Shown here piece by piece: positions 5,912 through 6,077 of a stretch of DNA of 6,077 bases. Below the pieces are notes generated by a model. That model was not told where the DNA came from and did no database searches. It was given only the letters and a program-made list of their open reading frames with translations. Position numbers and translations under genes: made by a program. Position 1 is the stretch's first letter. Each line of letters opens with the position of its first letter. The stretch lies in contig CAJGDX010000109.1 in NCBI GenBank assembly GCA_904502185.1, positions 1 through 6,077 of the forward strand. Reading direction: 5' to 3'. Source of the DNA: an uncultured Bacteroidaceae bacterium. Its GTDB lineage: Bacteria > Bacteroidota > Bacteroidia > Bacteroidales > Bacteroidaceae.

Positions 5912-6074
5912 CGACTGATTTTGTCTGTGCTGTGCCTTTTTGTTACTTTTGGGGCGCCAAAAAGTAAGGATAGAAACGACTGACTTTCGGATTGCAACAA
6001 ATGGTTAAGGGTAAAAACTACCGTAGAATACAAAGAAAAGAAAATTGCGACTAAGATTCCTTAATCGCAATAAT
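5912..6074 (-). repeat. Right long inverted repeat of the element
   Basis: Right arm complementary in order to 5332-5478, ending in ATTCCTTAATCGCAATAAT at 6056-6074. It holds its own palindrome, TTACTTTT (5943-5950) with AAAAGTAA (5960-5967) around GGGGCGCCA. It occupies the place of the left palindrome but differs in centre sequence. Confidence 0.65.
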
Positions 6075-6077
6075 CAA

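Larger units (their letters stand above)
5332..6074. mobile_element. Putative non-coding inverted-repeat element (MITE-like or degenerate)
   Basis: ATTATTGCGATTAAGGAAT at 5332-5350 recurs exactly inverted at 6056-6074, giving 19-bp ends of a 743-bp unit. Similarity continues inward in the same order on both sides: TTTACCCTTAA (5375-5385) with its complement at 6005-6015, TTGCAAT (5393-5399) with 5991-5997, GTTTCTAT (5413-5420) with 5970-5977, a palindrome on each side (5424-5446 and 5943-5967), and ATCAGTCG (5471-5478) with 5912-5919. The ends are therefore diverged inverted repeats of about 150 bp. No transposase is encoded; open frames inside are short, unlike any protein I can place, and cross the palindromes. 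It begins 22 nt after the propeller stop codon. Target-site duplication cannot be tested because the window ends 3 bases past the right end. It could instead be an intergenic RNA element or the remnant of a larger transposon. Confidence 0.6.

Noticed and set aside
5648..5983. Open frame of 111 codons on the + strand in the element
   Set aside because: Spans the GC-rich hairpin and the right palindrome, is rich in Arg/Gln as expected from GC-rich non-coding DNA, and overlaps an equally long frame on the other strand.
5743..6033. Open frame of 96 codons on the minus strand in the element
   Set aside because: Although its translation looks like hypothetical proteins seen in Bacteroidales, it covers the right inverted repeat, so recurrence would reflect the DNA repeat rather than a conserved protein.
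5332..6074. CRISPR array or tRNA/rRNA gene in the gene-free stretch
   Set aside because: No regularly spaced direct repeats, no cloverleaf with a T-loop signature, and no ribosomal RNA-like segments were seen.

Overview
The window looks like chromosomal DNA of a gut-type Bacteroidales bacterium (Bacteroides/Prevotella/Paludibacter-like). The signs are a Bacteroidetes-style promoter (TTTG / TAnnTTTG) at the left edge, starts mostly without a Shine-Dalgarno sequence, a secreted GH51-type glycosidase, and a secreted protein ending in a Por/type IX secretion (T9SS) sorting tail. The genus cannot be fixed from the sequence alone. All convincing genes are on the + strand.

Layout. 1-131: promoter and structured leader. 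132-2336: secreted GH51-like glycoside hydrolase, probably acting on arabinose-containing plant polysaccharide. 2337-2428: intergenic gap dominated by a perfect 14-bp GC-rich hairpin. 2429-3097 and 3105-3791: a two-gene unit 7 bp apart, a YhhQ-family queuosine-precursor transporter followed by a small radical-SAM enzyme, closed by a rho-independent terminator with 15 T (3873-3928). 3981-5309: secreted Asp-box (BNR-like) beta-propeller protein with a C-terminal T9SS tail. 5332-6074: about 740 bp without a believable gene. It is bounded by an identical 19-bp inverted repeat whose similarity extends inward about 150 bp on each side, and its core is full of hairpins. It reads as a non-coding, transposon- or MITE-like repeat element.

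How they work together. The transporter and radical-SAM enzyme form the one clear functional unit. Gut bacteria such as Clostridioides difficile are known to salvage queuine with a radical-SAM queuine lyase (QueL) that makes preQ1, and this pair looks like a Bacteroidales version of transport plus conversion. The GH51 enzyme and the propeller protein are separate, envelope-exported functions with their own expression signals. The two points most worth following up are the queuine-salvage pair and the inverted-repeat element at the right end. The window stops 3 bases after the right terminal repeat, so target-site duplications cannot be judged.
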